A DNA stretch of 64,000 nt from Oscillospiraceae bacterium. Lineage in GTDB: Bacteria; Bacillota; Clostridia; Oscillospirales; Oscillospiraceae. The notes beneath the pieces were generated by a model, which saw only the letters and a program-made list of their open reading frames with translations, was not told the DNA's origin and ran no database searches. The position numbers and the translations under genes are program-made. Below, piece by piece: positions 1 to 7,929 of the stretch. Position 1 is the first letter of the stretch, and each line of letters opens with the position of its first letter. The stretch is from the NCBI GenBank assembly GCA_017465625.1, contig JAFTVV010000037.1, forward strand, positions 1 through 64,000, in the 5' to 3' direction.

Positions 1-2
1 CA

Positions 3-118
3 GTCATTCCGAGGAGCCGTAGGCGACGTGGGAATCCGTTTTCTTGCGGTGCAAAGCACCGCGCCGCCTTCGGCGGCAAGGGGTACGGATTGCCACGCCG
101 CTTGTCAAGCGGCTCGCA
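3..118. repeat. Imperfect palindromic intergenic element (REP/MITE-like)
   Basis: The left arm begins GTCATTCCGAGGAGCC and ends GTGGGAATCCG. The right arm begins CGGATTGCCACG and ends GCTCGCAATGACAG, and is close to the reverse complement of the left arm. The centre holds smaller perfect hairpins (GCGGTGC/GCACCGC, GCCGCC/GGCGGC) and the right arm holds GCCGCTT/AAGCGGC. The edge sequence (CATTGCGAGGAGC...GTGGCAATCC type) belongs to a family of dispersed palindromic repeats known from many bacterial intergenic regions. It encodes no convincing protein. The rest of positions 119-240 holds two short hairpins (near 162-181 and 207-224) and no gene. Confidence 0.7.
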
Positions 119-240
119 ATGACAGACGTTTGCGGGATGTACATAGCGGTTCCTGATCGTAGGGGCAGATATCATCTGCCCGTATTATCTAATTGTCGGC
201 TTTTGCCGACACCTTTTCTCTTCTCTCTTCTCTGACGCAT

Positions 241-273
241 AAAGGCGCTGTCTCGGTTTGAGACAGCGCCTTT
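241..273 (-). terminator. Rho-independent terminator of asnS
   Basis: Perfect 14-bp arms (241-254 and 260-273) enclose a 5-base loop, 13 bases past the asnS stop codon. The stem is GC-rich with an AAAGG/CCTTT base. Confidence 0.85.
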
Positions 274-285
274 GTGTTTATTGGA

Positions 286-1677
286 TTACAGTTCGCAGTT
301 GCCAACGGTTCTGGGGAAGGGCAGAACGTCGCGGATGTTGCCCATACCGGTCAGGTACATGACACAGCGCTCAAAGCCCAGGCCGAATCCGGCGTGACGG
401 GCAGAGCCGTACTTCCGCAGGTCCATATAGAAGCCGTAGTCCTCCGGCTTCATGCCCAGCTCCTCAATGCGGTTTTTCAGGATCTCGTAATTGTCCTCAC
501 GCTGAGAGCCGCCGATGATCTCGCCAATGCCGGGCACCAGACAGTCCATTGCGGCAACGGTCTTGCCGTCGGGATTGAGCTTCATATAGAACGCCTTGAT
601 CTCCTTGGGATAGTCGGTGACGAACACCGGCTTTTTGAAGATCACTTCGGTCAGGTAACGCTCGTGCTCGGTCTGCAGGTCGCTGCCCCAGTGGACGGGG
701 TACTCGAACTGATCGTTGTGCTCTTCCAGCAGCTTGACGGCATCGGTGTAGGTAATGTGACCGAAGTCGTTGTGCAGAACGTTATTCAGTCGCTCCAGCA
801 GGCCGTTATCCATAAACTGGTTGAAGAACGCCATTTCCTCCGGTGCGTTTTCCAGCACGTAGGCGATGATATACTTGATCATATCCTCTGCCAGACGCAT
901 ATCGTCCTTCAGATCTGCAAAAGCGATCTCCGGCTCGATCATCCAGAATTCTGCGGCGTGACGGGTGGTGTTGGAGTTTTCGGCACGGAAGGTGGGGCCG
1001 AAGGTATAGATGTTTGTAAAGGCCATCGCAAAGGTCTCGCCGTTGAGCTGACCGGAAACGGTCAGGTTGGTGGGCTTGCCGTAGAAGTCCTGAGAGAAAT
1101 CCACCTTGCCGTCCTCGGTCAGGGGGATGTTCTGCAGATCCAGTGTGGTGACCTGGAACATTTCGCCTGCACCCTCACAGTCGGAGCCGGTGATCAGGGG
1201 GGTGTGCACATACACGAATTCCCGATCACGGAAGAACTGGTGGATGGCAAAGGCAATCAGACTGCGCACACGAAATACTGCCTGGAAGGTGTTGGTACGG
1301 GGGCGCAGATGGGTCAGCGTACGCAAAAATTCCAGAGTGTGCCGCTTCTTCTGCAGGGGGTAGTCGGAGGTGGAAGCACCCTCTACGGTCACCTCGGCGG
1401 CCTGAATCTCAAAGGGCTGCTTTGCATCGGGGGTCTCTATCAAAGTGCCCTTCACAATGAGGGCAGCACCCACGTTGGTTTTGGAAATCTCTGCAAAGTT
1501 TTCCATTGTGTCGTTATAAACCACCTGCAACGGGGTAAAATAAGTACCGTCGTTCAGGACGATGAAGCCAAATTGCTTGCCGGCACGGATGGAGCGCACC
1601 CAGCCGCCAATCTCCACTTCCTTGCCTGCGTAGGCACTTGTGTTTTTAAAAAGTTCGCGAACAGAAATCAGTTCCAT
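286..1677 (-). CDS. asnS: Asparaginyl-tRNA synthetase
   Basis: Charges tRNA-Asn with asparagine in the cytoplasm. The 463-residue length is normal for bacterial AsnRS. An N-terminal OB-fold anticodon-binding domain (about residues 1-110; [11 protein letters not shown]) is followed by a class II catalytic core: motif 2 around [21 protein letters not shown] (quoted here only in part: FRAENS and AEFWMIEPE) and motif 3 in [15 protein letters not shown] near the C-terminus, ending in the family-typical RDVLPFPRT. The ATG at 1677 follows a GAGGAAAAC ribosome site. A consensus promoter lies 36 bases upstream and there is no T-box-sized leader. It stands alone between terminators and is a housekeeping gene flanking the glycan region. 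Confidence 0.97.
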   Translation of the reverse strand: MELISVRELFKNTSAYAGKEVEIGGWVRSIRAGKQFGFIVLNDGTYFTPLQVVYNDTMENFAEISKTNVGAALIVKGTLIETPDAKQPFEIQAAEVTVEGASTSDYPLQKKRHTLEFLRTLTHLRPRTNTFQAVFRVRSLIAFAIHQFFRDREFVYVHTPLITGSDCEGAGEMFQVTTLDLQNIPLTEDGKVDFSQDFYGKPTNLTVSGQLNGETFAMAFTNIYTFGPTFRAENSNTTRHAAEFWMIEPEIAFADLKDDMRLAEDMIKYIIAYVLENAPEEMAFFNQFMDNGLLERLNNVLHNDFGHITYTDAVKLLEEHNDQFEYPVHWGSDLQTEHERYLTEVIFKKPVFVTDYPKEIKAFYMKLNPDGKTVAAMDCLVPGIGEIIGGSQREDNYEILKNRIEELGMKPEDYGFYMDLRKYGSARHAGFGLGFERCVMYLTGMGNIRDVLPFPRTVGNCEL

Positions 1678-1712
1678 AATGTTTTCCTCTTTTCAGTATG
1701 GCAATTATTAAA

Positions 1713-1741
1713 AGTATACGCCAAAAGTATAAAATTTACAA
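1713..1741 (-). promoter_or_regulatory. asnS promoter
   Basis: On the minus strand, TTGTAA (-35) and TATACT (-10) are separated by 17 bases. The predicted start leaves a leader of about 30 nt before the asnS ATG, which explains the lack of a T-box. Confidence 0.6.
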
Positions 1742-1833
1742 GAGGGAAGTGGAAAAAATTACGGCATAGGACTTGAAAATTTGCAAAAAAAGCGCAGAAG
1801 CGATTTTATCTGCTTCCTGTTTAAAAAAAACTG

Positions 1834-1862
1834 TTGCAAATTCAGTTATCCCGTGCTATAAT
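1834..1862 (+). promoter_or_regulatory. Promoter of the tRNA-Gln/tRNA-Lys pair
   Basis: TTGCAA (-35), 17-base spacer and a perfect TATAAT (-10). The tRNA-Gln 5' end lies about 32 bases downstream. Confidence 0.7.
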
Positions 1863-1894
1863 ACCCTGTGTGTCCAGCAGCGGGCGCATTTCAT

Positions 1895-1969
1895 TGGGAT
1901 GTAGCCAAGCGGTAAGGCACCAGACTTTGACTCTGGCATTCGTAGGTTCAAATCCTGCCATCCCAGCCA
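1895..1969 (+). tRNA. tRNA-Gln (anticodon TTG)
   Basis: The acceptor stem TGGGATG pairs with CATCCCA. D-arm GCCAAGCGGTAAGGC, anticodon loop with TTG reading CAA, T-arm GTAGGTTCAAATCCTGC and an encoded CCA end are all present. Confidence 0.95.
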
Positions 1970-1973
1970 ATAT

Positions 1974-2049
1974 GACTCGCTAGCTCAGTTGGCAGAGCAA
2001 TTGCCTTTTAAGCAATGGGTCTGGAGTTCGAATCTCCAGCGAGTCACCA
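1974..2049 (+). tRNA. tRNA-Lys (anticodon TTT)
   Basis: The acceptor stem GACTCGC pairs with GCGAGTC. D-arm, TTT anticodon in the loop CTTTTAA, T-loop GTTCGAATC and encoded CCA are intact. It lies 4 bases after tRNA-Gln, so the two are co-transcribed. Confidence 0.96.
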
Positions 2050-2102
2050 ATCAGTGCAAATACGAACTGCGCATAATGTGAGGAATATATTTGCACTAAA
2101 AG

Positions 2103-2146
2103 AAACAATAACCCCTGAGGCTTAGAAGCCTCAGGGGTTATTGTTT
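2103..2146. terminator. Bidirectional terminator between the tRNAs and the oxidoreductase
   Basis: Perfect 21-bp inverted arms (2103-2123 and 2126-2146) with a 2-base centre; the stem is GC-rich in the middle and A/T-rich at both ends. It serves the tRNA transcript from the left and the long minus-strand locus from the right. Confidence 0.9.
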
Positions 2147-2160
2147 ATGGACTTAAAAAA

Positions 2161-3447
2161 TCAACCTTGGTCTTGTAAAAACGATGACATATTCACCAAT
2201 TCACCGTTATTGACCCTTGATTCTTCCGCTGCAAATGCCACATAATGACTTTCCATAGACTGCCCGATCGTCGTAATAGAGCTTCCGGAAGCTTCTCCGT
2301 TTTGGATCAGGGCAATCACCTCACGGAGCATTTGCACGTCACCGCCGCCGTGACCGCTGAAGTCGTCGGACAACGCATAGACATCCAGTTCCGTGGTTTC
2401 ACCTGCAAACGGCTTCAGGTAGATTCGATTTGTTTCCATATCTCCTTCAATTTCTCCCAGAGTACCCATAATGCGAAGCTTGCGGAAGCCGTTTTTTGTA
2501 AATGCACACATTGTAAAGTTTATGGTCGTGCCGTCTTCCAGCTGCATATTGACCACCTGATGATCCACGACGTCATTATCGCAATGGTACACACACCGTC
2601 CGTAAGGACCGGTTTTTAGCGCCTCCATAATGTTTTCTTCCGTGGGATGACTGTTCAGGATATTAACCGGCCAGCCGGTTTTTCCGTCACGCAGCTGTCC
2701 TAAATAATATCCGGGCGCGGAATATGGGCAGGAATCCACATAGGGGCATCCATCTGTGCATCGGGCTGTTGCGCCCTCCGGGGCATTGCCTTTTTTGAAC
2801 AACCGCAGATCCCCAAAGGAACTGACGCTCTTGCACTTTTTTCCGCACAGCCAAAGCAGAATATCAAAATCGTGGCAGCACTTTGCCAGGATCATCGGAC
2901 AAGCTTCTTCCTGATTTCTCCAGTTCCCACGCACAAAGGAGTGGGCCTGATGCCAGTACGCCACGGCTTCAATTGCCTGTACAGAAACAATGTCCCCAAC
3001 GACACCGGCTTGCAGACATTCCTTGATCTTTTTGTAAAAAGCAGTATACCGCAAAACGTGGCACACGATGACGTGTCGGTTATATTTCTTTGCCGCCGCC
3101 TCAATTTCCTTACATTCGTTCAAATATGGCGAAATGGGCTTCTCCAGCAGCAGATGGTAGCCGGCCTTCATAGCCTGGATGGCGTGGGCGTAGTGCGCTT
3201 TATCCATGGTGCAAATAAAAGCAATGTCCGCCATTTTCGGCTGCGCAAAAAAATCATCCGCACTGCAAAAGCAGTTTTCCTTCGGCACACCGTATTCCGT
3301 TTCCATTTCATAAAGACGCTTTGGATCGATGTCTACGGCTGCAACGATCTGCATTTGATCTTGAAGCTTTTTTTGCGCTTCGGCATAGGTATCCTTGCCT
3401 CTGCTCCCGCATCCAATGATAGCAACGGTAATCTTTTCAGTATTCAT
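2161..3447 (-). CDS. Gfo/Idh/MocA family oxidoreductase
   Basis: Predicted NAD(P)-dependent sugar or inositol dehydrogenase, 428 residues, no signal peptide, so cytoplasmic. The N-terminal Rossmann fold shows VAIIGCGSRG; the family EKP motif lies in LLLEKPISPY. The C-terminal alpha/beta domain carries a cysteine-rich stretch (CTDGCPYVDSCPYSAPG, four Cys) seen in a subset of the family. The ATG at 3447 is chosen because AGGGG lies 10 bases upstream; a longer GTG reading from 3465 has no ribosome site. It is the last gene of locus 1, starting 18 bases after the preceding stop codon. Substrate unknown; it may oxidise an unusual sugar released by the locus. Confidence 0.85.
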   Translation of the reverse strand: MNTEKITVAIIGCGSRGKDTYAEAQKKLQDQMQIVAAVDIDPKRLYEMETEYGVPKENCFCSADDFFAQPKMADIAFICTMDKAHYAHAIQAMKAGYHLLLEKPISPYLNECKEIEAAAKKYNRHVIVCHVLRYTAFYKKIKECLQAGVVGDIVSVQAIEAVAYWHQAHSFVRGNWRNQEEACPMILAKCCHDFDILLWLCGKKCKSVSSFGDLRLFKKGNAPEGATARCTDGCPYVDSCPYSAPGYYLGQLRDGKTGWPVNILNSHPTEENIMEALKTGPYGRCVYHCDNDVVDHQVVNMQLEDGTTINFTMCAFTKNGFRKLRIMGTLGEIEGDMETNRIYLKPFAGETTELDVYALSDDFSGHGGGDVQMLREVIALIQNGEASGSSITTIGQSMESHYVAFAAEESRVNNGELVNMSSFLQDQG

Positions 3448-3465
3448 ATGAACAAATCCCCTCAC

Positions 3466-6400
3466 TTAGAAAGCTAAGTCAACATAGACAAACGGATGAT
3501 CTGTCAGTACGCTGTGCCGGTTTACATTGTTCAAGAGTTCATAACACTTGATCGTATAACTTCCGGTTCCGAAAATATGGTCAAAGTGTCCTGAGGTGGG
3601 CACGGTTGACAATGCAGTGCCGTTATTTTTGGCCTGTTCACTGATGACGTTGAAGGATGTTGGCTTCCATCCCCATTGCGTAAAATACGGAAGAGATGTA
3701 TTAAAGTCACCCACCAGAAAAACAGGACAATTCGGATACGAATTTTTCAGCGAGGTCATAAACCGGTTGGTTTCATCCTTGCACTGTATCCGCAATTCAT
3801 CTGTGGCGATTGGCTTGGAAGCACCTGTCAAATATGTATTGCCGCCATCATGCTCTGTTCGATAGGACCAGTGGGTATTGGCAACAATAAACTTCTTGCT
3901 GCTGTTTTCCAAAGATGAGAATTGAGCCCAGCTGATATTACGCATATGGTAGTTGTAGTTGGCACCCAAATCCTTCCACCAACTGAACACTTCAACGCCG
4001 CTGTTTTCTACCTTCAGCTTATCGGAACGATAGAGCAGGGAAGTATAGTTTGTTTTGCCCTCATAGGTAGCCCAATATCTGGAATACCGGATTCCGTGGG
4101 TTTTTTCAATTTTCGACAGGTAGGTATTGAGCACATTGCTCCAGCTTCTGTCAACTTCCTGCATACCGATTACATCCGGGGTATAAGACACCAGCATCCC
4201 TGCAAAAATTTCTGCCCGGTAATTGGCATTTTTGTAACGGTCATCGGAAAATGCATCGGCAAGCATATTGGCACTCATTACGCGTGCGGATGTGCCGTTA
4301 GTAAGTGCACGGGAGCTGGTCAGCAGGGAGGTTCGATAATGTTCACCATCACATAGCAATACTTCCCGTCCGTTAAAAACGTGCTCACAAAGATAAGCAA
4401 TTGCATTTTCTGCAGAACAGGAACCACCTACGTTGATGCGGAAAACGCCCTGATTTACCGTAACCGAATATTCCATCACCTTACTGACGTGGTCATAACG
4501 GTTGGTATCTCCGAGCAAAATTTCGTGGGAAGCCTTGCCGGAAGATCTGTCCGAAACAACACGCAGACTCACACCGTATTTTTCAGAGATTTTGTTTTTC
4601 AACTGATTTGCATACTGCTGGTAATCCGAATTGCTGCTGTCATAGACGATCACATACTTGGAAAGCTCACCGGATTTGAATTGAATTTCACCGGAAGAAG
4701 CGGTTTTGGTAAGAACAAAGGGAATTGCAACCTTTTGCCCCTGGTTGCCATAGTGACCGATGATTGCCGCGGTCACCCAGGTATCCTCCGTTGCGCCGGC
4801 CATTGCATAGGTGTCGTACACAACACCGTTTACAGACAGGGTCAGCGTGTCGGCCGCTGTACGTTCCAGCTTGAAATCCGCGCCTTCTGCACAAATTGCA
4901 GCAATCGCAGACGAATCCAGCGCCTTCTTGGTCCAATCACTGCCATTGATGCCAAAGCGTTGATGATAATACTTGCCATTTTCTTTAATGATGCGGAAAA
5001 TGTACTCTTTGCCGTTACTCAGCTTAAAGCCGATATTGACCGCAAAGCCTTCTCCTCCCGTACCGTCTGCACCGGCTAAATAGTTCCTGGCTGTCACAGA
5101 AATTGCCTGATATTCATCCTGAATCTCCATCAGCCAGGCATCGCCATGGCTGGGATAATAGGCATTGAGGATGCCGTGAGCCTGATTGGCCGTATCCCAT
5201 CTGGTGGAATCCTTGGCAGCTGTATTCAAACCGGGCTCAAAGCTGCCGGTGATGTTGTAAGTTGTTTCGGCTGCAGCAAAGCTGTAGGTATTGGTCTTCC
5301 AATCCAGCAGCAGAGGGTTGCCGTTGATGTAGAGCTTCTGATTGTAGCCTTCATTGGGCGCTACGGTCAGAACAACGGTATCGCCGATCTGATACACGGC
5401 CTTGTCAGCGGTTACCGTGCCGTATTCAAAAGACGGAATGGCAACTGTTGCCGTTTCCGGAGCTGTCACAAGCGCAAATGGAATCTTTATATTCTGTACG
5501 CCCTTATTACCGTTCATACACAGCCTGATTTGTGCCGTTTTACCGCTATAGGCTTCGCCGAGGGCAACGGTTTTCATCAGCTGACCATCCACCCACAGCT
5601 CCGCATTGGACCCTACAAGCTTCACGCGGAACTCCACGCCGTCGCCATCAATCAGCTTCTTCTTTTGCGCAGCGGTCAGGTCAGCCTGCCATTTCCAACC
5701 GGTAAGGCTATTGTTTCCACCCATATTCTGGAGCTTGTAATTGGGCTGATCCGCATCGGTGTTATGCAATCTGACCTGGTACTCTTTCCCGTCATCGAAG
5801 ATGAAGGAAAGCTGCATAGAGAAGTCGCCCTGTTTCAGGCTGCCGTCTGCATTTTTGCTGGGCGTGTAGTCCTTCACCGTTACAGACACTTCTTTATAAT
5901 TCTTACCATTGGTCACTACCGTCGTTCCGTCTTTTTGCTGTGTGATGGTTAAGCTGCCATAATACTGCTTTTCCAGATTCCAGTTGCCGTTGACAACCGT
6001 AAACATAGAGGGCGCAAATGCTGCTTGCGCAGTATAAACCCCATCCTCAGCGATGAAGCTGTACCGGTCAAAAAGATCAATGGGCTGGCCGTCCTTCTTG
6101 ACCGCAAGACTTGCCAAGGCATAGCCTTTGTCAGGAGCAGCCGTCAGCGTAACCAGATCACCCCACTGATATTTTTCCTTATCTGCAGCAATGGTTCCGC
6201 CCGATACGCTGGGAAGCTTTACCGTTACATCGGCACTGCCCAAATAAGCAGCTGCTGCCCGGTGATAGCCGTACATCGCATTCACCAGAGCCTTCATTTT
6301 TTCGCTTCCTTTTTGGCTCATACGAACCATATAAGTCAGGGGGCTGTAAGCAATCTCCAGTTGTTCTTCACCCTTTTCGGCCGTCAGAACAATGGTGTCC

Positions 6401-7125
6401 CCATACTGCTGAGGCAGAATACCGGGAATCTCTACATAGAACAGACCGTCCTTTTCCGCAGATGCATAAGCTGTGCCGTTTGCACGAAAGGTAATGCCCT
6501 CCAGACTGTCGGCAGCAAAGTAGTACCGCACAGCCACCTTGTTGGTCATCACCAGAGATGCGCCGTACAGTCGGACACCTGCAAGCTGACCTTCCACTGC
6601 CAATTCCGGATATTCGGCAGGATACTGTGCTGTGTAATCAATCCCAAAGTCTGCATTGGCAGGCGCATCGGTCTTTACACCGAAATATTCCTGAGCCGCT
6701 GCGCCATAATTGAGCATATGCTTGACCAGCGTTTTCACATCCGCGGCATAATTGCCTGTCAGGATGCGCACCGCGTAATCCCGGATGCTGTAACTGACGG
6801 GCGCGTATTCAGTACCGTCTGCAACCAGCTGCAGGGTGATGTTCTCCGTCATCTGCGCTGCTGCCACATCCACAGAAACAGGGTACAGACCCTTTGCGTT
6901 GGGCGCTGTCAGCTTGCAGGTTTTCGTATCATCGGCAACCGTAACCTTTACTGCTGCATCAGCAGTGCCCTCCGGAACTTCCACATAGAAGTTCGCACCG
7001 ATGTTGTCACCCAGAACGATGTTCCAAGCCTTTACCACTGTAGCTGCTTCCGCAGATGCATTCACCGGGAATGCGATCAGGAGCATACTCACAGCGATCA
7101 GCATTAAAATAATTCTTTTTTTCAA
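3466..7125 (-). CDS. Secreted modular protein with C-terminal EEP (DNase I/sphingomyelinase-like) domain
   Basis: 1219 residues. Order: signal peptide (about 1-25, ending VNASA), the unnamed GANFY module (about 28-296), an InlB-B-repeat-like module, a ConA-like lectin module, a second pair of these, a Rossmann-like stretch (about 810-940; YVIVYDSSNSDY, EILLGDTN) resembling domains found before some glycosidases, and an EEP phosphodiesterase domain (about 948-1219). EEP landmarks: SANML, VIGMQEVDRS (metal-binding Glu), VANTHWS (His), LVGDFNTS, FDHIF and TDHPF (catalytic His). The TTG at 7125 is preferred over the ATG at 7143: GGAGG lies 9 bases before it and the protein then aligns end to end with the signal peptide of the 1261-residue protein. 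The EEP substrate (DNA, phospholipid or phosphoglycan) cannot be told from sequence. Confidence 0.85.
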   Translation of the reverse strand: MKKRIILMLIAVSMLLIAFPVNASAEAATVVKAWNIVLGDNIGANFYVEVPEGTADAAVKVTVADDTKTCKLTAPNAKGLYPVSVDVAAAQMTENITLQLVADGTEYAPVSYSIRDYAVRILTGNYAADVKTLVKHMLNYGAAAQEYFGVKTDAPANADFGIDYTAQYPAEYPELAVEGQLAGVRLYGASLVMTNKVAVRYYFAADSLEGITFRANGTAYASAEKDGLFYVEIPGILPQQYGDTIVLTAEKGEEQLEIAYSPLTYMVRMSQKGSEKMKALVNAMYGYHRAAAAYLGSADVTVKLPSVSGGTIAADKEKYQWGDLVTLTAAPDKGYALASLAVKKDGQPIDLFDRYSFIAEDGVYTAQAAFAPSMFTVVNGNWNLEKQYYGSLTITQQKDGTTVVTNGKNYKEVSVTVKDYTPSKNADGSLKQGDFSMQLSFIFDDGKEYQVRLHNTDADQPNYKLQNMGGNNSLTGWKWQADLTAAQKKKLIDGDGVEFRVKLVGSNAELWVDGQLMKTVALGEAYSGKTAQIRLCMNGNKGVQNIKIPFALVTAPETATVAIPSFEYGTVTADKAVYQIGDTVVLTVAPNEGYNQKLYINGNPLLLDWKTNTYSFAAAETTYNITGSFEPGLNTAAKDSTRWDTANQAHGILNAYYPSHGDAWLMEIQDEYQAISVTARNYLAGADGTGGEGFAVNIGFKLSNGKEYIFRIIKENGKYYHQRFGINGSDWTKKALDSSAIAAICAEGADFKLERTAADTLTLSVNGVVYDTYAMAGATEDTWVTAAIIGHYGNQGQKVAIPFVLTKTASSGEIQFKSGELSKYVIVYDSSNSDYQQYANQLKNKISEKYGVSLRVVSDRSSGKASHEILLGDTNRYDHVSKVMEYSVTVNQGVFRINVGGSCSAENAIAYLCEHVFNGREVLLCDGEHYRTSLLTSSRALTNGTSARVMSANMLADAFSDDRYKNANYRAEIFAGMLVSYTPDVIGMQEVDRSWSNVLNTYLSKIEKTHGIRYSRYWATYEGKTNYTSLLYRSDKLKVENSGVEVFSWWKDLGANYNYHMRNISWAQFSSLENSSKKFIVANTHWSYRTEHDGGNTYLTGASKPIATDELRIQCKDETNRFMTSLKNSYPNCPVFLVGDFNTSLPYFTQWGWKPTSFNVISEQAKNNGTALSTVPTSGHFDHIFGTGSYTIKCYELLNNVNRHSVLTDHPFVYVDLAF

Positions 7126-7170
7126 GATCTGAGTCCTCCGCATTTCATAGCCGCGTCCATTTTCCGGCGA

Positions 7171-7899
7171 TTACTCCAAAATGTTGCTGGTTATATAATC
7201 AATACCCCAGTCTATAAGCTTTTTTGCTGTTTCCGGGTCATTCACAGTCCAGGTATTGGTCGCCACACCTTTTTCACGGCATTTATGCATAATTTCTTCC
7301 GTAAACCAATCAAAACGGGCATCAATCCCCATTTTCCGTTCCACCAGCTCCTCAATCAGGGTGTCTTCAATGGGATGGTCTACCAGATACTGCACAGCTT
7401 GATCCGGATATTTTTCTTTCAGGAACAAAAGGTTGCTCATTTTAAAGGAAATAAAAACAGTGTTTTCCATATATTCCAGCGACTGTGCAATGCGGCAGAT
7501 CTCGGCAATATCCTCGGCTGTAAAGGCATCCTTTAATTCCAGAATCGCTTTTTTTCCGTAATGCTTGCAAATCTGCAGGTATTCCTCTAAAGAAGGGATC
7601 CGCAAATCCGTTCTGCCCAGATTCCCGTCCAGCTGCTTCAGGCGCAAGCTCCGCAGGGTATCATAGGTTGCTTTTGCGATCTCAATATCATCTCCGGTCA
7701 TATGCAGAGTATTGCCATCGTGCATAATCACAAATTTGCCGTCAGCAGTCTTATGTACATCCGATTCAATACCATAATAGCTGCGGTTTCCGGCTGCGAT
7801 AAAGGCGGCATTGGTATTTTCCGGCTCCAGACCGCACACACCCCGGTGGGCGATCATCTGTGTATGGCCTTTGTTTTCCAGTTTTATTGTGTTATTCAT
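7171..7899 (-). CDS. Glycerophosphodiester phosphodiesterase (GDPD)
   Basis: Hydrolyses glycerophosphodiesters to sn-glycerol 3-phosphate and an alcohol. 242 residues, the usual GDPD size. Family motifs: MIAHRGVCGLEPENT (HRG and the metal-binding EPENT), GIESDVHKTADG, VIMHDGNTLHMTG and AILELKD. The C-terminal TWTVNDPETAKKLIDWGID is typical of UgpQ-type enzymes. There is no signal peptide, so it is cytoplasmic, unlike secreted GlpQ. It lies between GH3 (30 bases) and the EEP protein (45 bases), so it is co-transcribed. A phosphodiesterase in a glycan operon suggests that a glycerophosphoryl-decorated substrate is handled, but this is inference. Confidence 0.93.
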   Translation of the reverse strand: MNNTIKLENKGHTQMIAHRGVCGLEPENTNAAFIAAGNRSYYGIESDVHKTADGKFVIMHDGNTLHMTGDDIEIAKATYDTLRSLRLKQLDGNLGRTDLRIPSLEEYLQICKHYGKKAILELKDAFTAEDIAEICRIAQSLEYMENTVFISFKMSNLLFLKEKYPDQAVQYLVDHPIEDTLIEELVERKMGIDARFDWFTEEIMHKCREKGVATNTWTVNDPETAKKLIDWGIDYITSNILE

Positions 7900-7929
7900 A
7901 CGGTTCTTCCTTTCCGAAATAACGCCTTT

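Noticed and set aside
44..235. 63-residue frame near the left edge
   Set aside because: Lies within the palindromic repeat and hairpins; no ribosome site.
1678..1740. T-box riboswitch before asnS
   Set aside because: The promoter leaves only about 30 nt of leader, too short for a T-box.
1895..2049. tRNA genes as an integration site for a mobile island
   Set aside because: No integrase, transposase or repeat of the tRNA 3' end is visible elsewhere in the window, although the tRNAs do border the glycan region.
2053..2098. Inverted repeat AGTGCAAAT...ATTTGCACT after the tRNAs
   Set aside because: Nine-base arms with a 28-base gap are weak, and a far stronger terminator follows directly.
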